Below, piece by piece: positions 12,013-14,668 of a stretch of DNA of 14,668 bases (positions within the stretch are counted from its first letter, which is position 1; every line of letters begins with the position of its first letter). The stretch is from SIG471 sp045638565 (lineage in GTDB: Bacteria; Bacillota; Clostridia; Oscillospirales; Butyricicoccaceae), in the NCBI GenBank assembly GCA_045638565.1, contig JAZUBN010000001.1, positions 1 to 14,668 on the forward strand. The letters are read 5' to 3'. Below the pieces are notes generated by a model that was not told where the DNA came from, ran no database searches, and saw only the letters and a program-made list of their open reading frames with translations. Made by a program: the position numbers and the translations under genes.

Positions 12013-13834
12013 CACACTTCCTGCCTTTCATAAGTGATAATGCGCCGCAGTTGGAGCAGCCTGCCTTACAGTCAGGGCTTGCTTCGCCGCGGAGAGCCTT
12101 CTGGTATTCATTCCAGAGATAATCCTTGCGGACACCGGAAGAAATATGATCCCATGGGAATGTGTCTTCCTTTTCATACTGTGTGAAGGCATAGAAATCG
12201 CCGTCCACACCGCAGTCCTTGAATGCCTGAAGCCACATATCAGGCTTGAAGTTTTCGTCCCAGCCGTCCAGATTACAGCCAAGCTCGTGCGCTCTTACGA
12301 TTACAGGAGCAAGACGTCTGTCGCCTCGTGCAAATACTGCTTCGAGATAGCTGGAAACAGAATAGTGTGTGGAAAGGTTGACATTCTTTATCTTCATATT
12401 TTCGCGGAGGTGTTCCTGCTTTGCCTCAGCCTGCGCTCTTGTGACCTGACCGACCCACTGGAATGGTGTCTGAGCCTTTGGAACGAATGTTGCACAGCCG
12501 ATGGCAATCTTTATGCCCTTCGCTTTGTTTGTGCCGCGCTGCTTGAATGTATAGATAACGCCGCGTACGATTTTTGCGATGCCTTCAAGGTCTTCGTTTG
12601 TTTCTGTTGGAAGACCGATCATAAAGTAAAGCTTGATGTTGTTATAGCCCGATTCGAATGCAAGGCCGCAAGCTTCGTAAAGCTCTTCTTCCTTAAGATT
12701 CTTATTGATAACGTCACGGAGACGCTGGGAGCCTGCTTCAGGAGCGAATGTGAGGCCGCTCTTACGTACCTTCTGAATCTTTTCCATAATGGAAATATCG
12801 AATGTATCGGCTCTGAGAGATGGGAGAGCAATGCTGATGTGCTTGTCTTCAAAGTAGTCCATCATCTGGTCGCAGAGTGGGGCGATATATGGATAGTCGC
12901 TGGAGCTGAGGGACGAGAGGGACATTTCGTCAAAGCCTGTGCTCTTTGCAAGTGCCTTAGCCTGTTCGAGGACAGTTTCAAGCTGTCTTGCTCTGATTGG
13001 ACGGTATGTATAACCTGCCTGGCAGAAACGGCAGCCACGACGGCAGCCACGGAAAAGCTCTACCATTGCACGGTCAAAAACGATATCTGTGCTTGGTACG
13101 ACGAAGCTCTTTGGATAATAAGCCTTGTCGAAATCTTCAACGATAGCCTTTACAACAACGTCAGGAGCGCCGTTTTTAGCTGTGATTTTGTCCACCTTGC
13201 CATTTTCAAGGTATGTAACATCATAGAAGGATGGAACATAGATGCCCTGAATCTTGCAGATTTTCTTGAGATAATCAAGCTTTGTGCCGCCTGCCTTCTT
13301 GTTTTCTCTGTAAATATGGATAATTTCAGGCAATACCTCTTCTGCTTCGCCGATGAGGACAACGTCAAAGAAGTCGGCAACAGGTTCGCAGTTATAGACG
13401 CAAGGACCGCCGCCGATGATGATAGGGTCAGATTCCTCTCTGTCCTTGGAATAATACTTGAGGCCTGCAAGCTCAAGCATATTGAGGATTGTCGCATAGT
13501 TGAGCTCGTACTGCATTGTGAAGCCGAGCATATCGAATTTCTTGGCGTCCATGCCGCTTTCGAGAGCGTAGAGAGCCTGGTCGCGCTTACGCATTTCGGC
13601 TTCCATATCGTTGAATGGAGCGAAAATGCGCTGGCACCACACTCCGTCAATCTCGTTGAGAAGACCGTAGAGAATCTTGGAGCCAAGGTGGGACATACCG
13701 ATTTCGTAAACGTCAGGGAAGCAGATTGCGTAATTGAAATCGCAGTTTTCCTTGACGATAGAGTTGTATTCGCCGCCTGTGTATCGTGCAGGCTTTGTGG
13801 ACCTGTCAATACAGCTTAAAATTTTATCGTTCAT
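12005..13834 (-). CDS. TIGR03960-type radical SAM protein with B12-binding-like domain
   Basis: A 609-residue enzyme of the TIGR03960 (YgiQ-like) group. The radical SAM cluster motif is CRRGCRFC (C264, C268, C271), followed by QAGYTYRPIRAR. The N-terminal part (about 30-180) resembles the cobalamin-binding fold of many radical SAM proteins, but the usual DxHxxG motif reads DVYEIG (41-46), with Tyr in place of the cobalt-ligating His. The sequence ends with a Cys cluster (C589, C593, C596, C607) that could hold a second iron-sulfur cluster or zinc. The start is fixed by GGGAGGAAAG directly before ATG. Substrate unknown; methylthiolation- or methylation-like chemistry on RNA is plausible but unproven. 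Its promoter at 13897-13925 is clear, and the partner gene overlaps its 3' end. In many relatives RNase G, rplU and rpmA follow; here rplS does. Confidence 0.93.
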   Translation of the reverse strand: MNDKILSCIDRSTKPARYTGGEYNSIVKENCDFNYAICFPDVYEIGMSHLGSKILYGLLNEIDGVWCQRIFAPFNDMEAEMRKRDQALYALESGMDAKKFDMLGFTMQYELNYATILNMLELAGLKYYSKDREESDPIIIGGGPCVYNCEPVADFFDVVLIGEAEEVLPEIIHIYRENKKAGGTKLDYLKKICKIQGIYVPSFYDVTYLENGKVDKITAKNGAPDVVVKAIVEDFDKAYYPKSFVVPSTDIVFDRAMVELFRGCRRGCRFCQAGYTYRPIRARQLETVLEQAKALAKSTGFDEMSLSSLSSSDYPYIAPLCDQMMDYFEDKHISIALPSLRADTFDISIMEKIQKVRKSGLTFAPEAGSQRLRDVINKNLKEEELYEACGLAFESGYNNIKLYFMIGLPTETNEDLEGIAKIVRGVIYTFKQRGTNKAKGIKIAIGCATFVPKAQTPFQWVGQVTRAQAEAKQEHLRENMKIKNVNLSTHYSVSSYLEAVFARGDRRLAPVIVRAHELGCNLDGWDENFKPDMWLQAFKDCGVDGDFYAFTQYEKEDTFPWDHISSGVRKDYLWNEYQKALRGEASPDCKAGCSNCGALSLMKGRKCDV

Positions 13835-13847
13835 CTTTCCTCCCGGT

Positions 13848-13856
13848 TGTGGATAA
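13848..13856 (-). promoter_or_regulatory. DnaA-box-like 9-mer
   Basis: TTATCCACA on the minus strand is a perfect match to the DnaA-box consensus TTATNCACA. It lies in the leader of the TIGR03960 gene, between its promoter and its ribosome binding site. It is a single copy without clustering, so it is not an origin. It may bind DnaA as a transcriptional regulator or simply be chance. Confidence 0.35.
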
Positions 13857-13896
13857 ACCTATATAAAAGTAATTTTTCGCAGATTTTAACTAGTAT

Positions 13897-13925
13897 ATTA
13901 TAACACAAAATATGCAGTTGTGCAA
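13897..13925 (-). promoter_or_regulatory. Promoter of the radical SAM pair
   Basis: On the minus strand TTGCAC (13920-13925), a 17-base spacer and TATAAT (13897-13902) are seen, with TGT directly before the -10 giving an extended -10. The -35 is only a half match, but the extended -10 compensates. It lies just downstream of the terminator of the preceding gene, as expected for an independent unit. The leader to the ATG is about 55 bases. Confidence 0.8.
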
Positions 13926-13930
13926 GTATG

Positions 13931-13953
13931 AAAAAAGGACGGTTTCCCGTCCT
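13931..13953 (-). terminator. Rho-independent terminator overlapping a stop codon
   Basis: On the minus strand AGGACGG-GAAA-CCGTCCT followed by TTTTT forms a compact GNRA-capped hairpin with a T run. The first arm begins within the TAG stop codon of the membrane-anchored gene (13952-13954), so termination of translation and transcription are almost coincident. Confidence 0.9.
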
Positions 13954-14551
13954 ATGGTCTGAGTATGACTGCACCGTCTGTTATTTCAATTTTTGTAAAA
14001 TAGTAACCTGAATCAAGCAGCGTTTTATTGACAGCCTGTGCGATTTCATGGGGTATTTCAGGCGGAATAAAGCCTGCATCGGTCTTCATTCCGTTGATAT
14101 CAAAACCATCTACATTAAAGGAGAGCATCGCCGTTTCCTCATCGAATACAGCAGTATAATAAATCCCCGCGTCAAAGGTATCAGGCAGCATTCTGAGAAT
14201 CAGCTTTTCCTTGAAACCAAGATGGTTTTTCACCATACTCTCAATGTCATTGCGGTTTAACGTCATTCCGCCGTAAATTTGTCCATTACCATTTATTTTC
14301 AGCTTTACACTGTTTTTCGGAAAGGATTCCGGCAGCATTTTGCTCAGCTTTACTGCAATATCCTCCTGCGTAATAATAATTTCTCTTGGGTTTTCTTCCA
14401 TTATTTCCACCTCGCTGAATCGCCTTTCTTCACTTATCGAGGTGGTTTTTCTTTCTTTTCCCATCATCATTACACCCAGCAGAAGCAGACACAATACAAT
14501 GGAAACTGCAGTTATCGCATAATAGACAAGCTCCTGAGTTTTCTTTTCCAT
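13952..14551 (-). CDS. Membrane-anchored protein of unknown function
   Basis: I do not recognise this 199-residue protein. It has one N-terminal hydrophobic helix (about 10-30: YYAITAVSIVLCLLLLGVMMM) preceded by two lysines (K3, K4) and followed by GKERK. The orientation is not obvious from charge. An extracytoplasmic domain of about 165 residues is the usual arrangement for such proteins. That domain alternates helices (TQEDIAVKLSKMLPE, RNDIESMVKNHLG, PHEIAQAVNKTLLDSG) with short strands (SVKLKINGNGQIYGGM, AMLSFNVDGFDING, FTKIEITDGAVILRP). This loosely recalls small Firmicutes lipid-binding-like YpmS/DUF2140 proteins, but the resemblance is too weak to name it. The start ATG has GAGGTGATA in front, within an inverted repeat. 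It is monocistronic as far as visible, with its own terminator. Confidence 0.8.
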   Translation of the reverse strand: MEKKTQELVYYAITAVSIVLCLLLLGVMMMGKERKTTSISEERRFSEVEIMEENPREIIITQEDIAVKLSKMLPESFPKNSVKLKINGNGQIYGGMTLNRNDIESMVKNHLGFKEKLILRMLPDTFDAGIYYTAVFDEETAMLSFNVDGFDINGMKTDAGFIPPEIPHEIAQAVNKTLLDSGYYFTKIEITDGAVILRP

Positions 14552-14553
14552 AT

Positions 14554-14570
14554 TATCACCTCATGTGATA
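14554..14570 (-). promoter_or_regulatory. Inverted repeat covering the ribosome binding site
   Basis: TATCAC-ATGAG-GTGATA on the minus strand brings the GAGGTGATA ribosome binding site of the unknown membrane gene into a 6-pair stem with a 5-base loop. In RNA it would hide part of the site; as DNA it is a small operator-like dyad. Either would give control at the start of the gene. The short stem makes chance a real alternative. Confidence 0.35.
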
Positions 14571-14608
14571 TATATGGGATTTTATGGAAAATATGCTTAA
14601 TAAAGCTA

Positions 14609-14668
14609 CACCTGAATAATAATTACAACCCCTCCACCATTCTTTCGAATGGTCCCCCTCCCTTTAGG
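14609..14668 (+). repeat. Interspersed hairpin repeat, copy E (cut by window end)
   Basis: It contains CCCCTCCACC, the variable hairpin ACCATTC-TTTC-GAATGGT (14636-14653, seven pairs), then CCCCCTCCC-TTTA-GG, the start of a palindrome variant (CCTCCC instead of CCTTCCCC) cut off by the window edge. The left part carries GCTACACCTGAATAAT (14605-14620), which echoes the GCTACACCTC of copy B, followed by about 10 extra bases. It is the most divergent copy and lies upstream of the unknown membrane gene. Confidence 0.75.

Noticed and set aside
12146..13819. Long open frame on the plus strand opposite the radical SAM gene
   Set aside because: It mirrors the codon bias of the true gene, its product resembles no known family, and the minus-strand protein has clear motifs, promoter and ribosome binding site.
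6011..14668. CRISPR array formed by the repeated hairpins
   Set aside because: The copies are kilobases apart, vary in length and sequence, and have whole genes between them; no cas genes are present.
1..14668. Insertion sequence, prophage or integrase genes
   Set aside because: No transposase, integrase, phage structural gene, target-site duplication or tRNA attachment site was found on either strand.

Overview
The window looks like chromosomal DNA from a low-to-middle GC member of the Clostridia, most likely Oscillospiraceae/Ruminococcaceae. The grounds are gene content and order (tig-clpP-clpX; rplS-lepB-ylqF-rnhB-yraN; a split pair of TIGR03960/TIGR03936-type radical SAM genes), strong Shine-Dalgarno sites, and an intergenic hairpin repeat of a kind I associate with gut Clostridia. 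The assignment is an inference from these traits; there is no rRNA or tRNA marker in the window.

Layout. Positions 64-2323 (+) hold a tightly packed unit: M42 metallopeptidase, uracil-DNA glycosylase and a GNAT acetyltransferase, closed by a terminator. Positions 2423-4111 (+) hold two tandem, paralogous TIR-domain proteins, each with a C-terminal three-helix membrane region. They are more A+T-rich than the surrounding genes and lie between two terminators. From 4151 to the end, every gene is on the minus strand. In transcription order these are: an unrecognised membrane-anchored protein (13952-14551); a radical SAM pair (13834-11374) behind its own promoter; the rplS-lepB-ylqF-rnhB-yraN operon behind a perfect TTGACA-N17-TATAAT promoter; a metallophosphoesterase; trigger factor; clpP; and clpX. 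clpX converges on the TIR pair at a shared bidirectional terminator.

How the parts fit. Most of the window is housekeeping: protein folding and degradation (Tig, ClpP, ClpX), ribosome assembly (L19, YlqF), secretion (LepB), and nucleic-acid maintenance (Ung, RNase HII, YraN). The accessory element is the TIR-TIR pair. Both proteins keep the W-x3-E glutamate expected of NAD-cleaving TIR domains, align without gaps over the TIR region (58 of 130 residues identical by hand count), and share a juxtamembrane motif and a three-segment membrane domain. No Thoeris, CBASS or other recognised partner gene is beside them, so the best candidate for an undescribed system here is a self-contained, membrane-anchored two-TIR module. 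Its role in defence is an inference.

The second notable layer is an interspersed repeat. Five copies (two cut by the window ends), all in the same orientation, carry one hairpin of changing sequence but conserved pairing (ACCGC/GCGGT, ACCATC/GATGGT, ACCATTC/GAATGGT), followed by a near-perfect CCTTCCCC/GGGGAAGG palindrome. One copy, between tig and clpP, has a further hairpin inserted in the palindrome.
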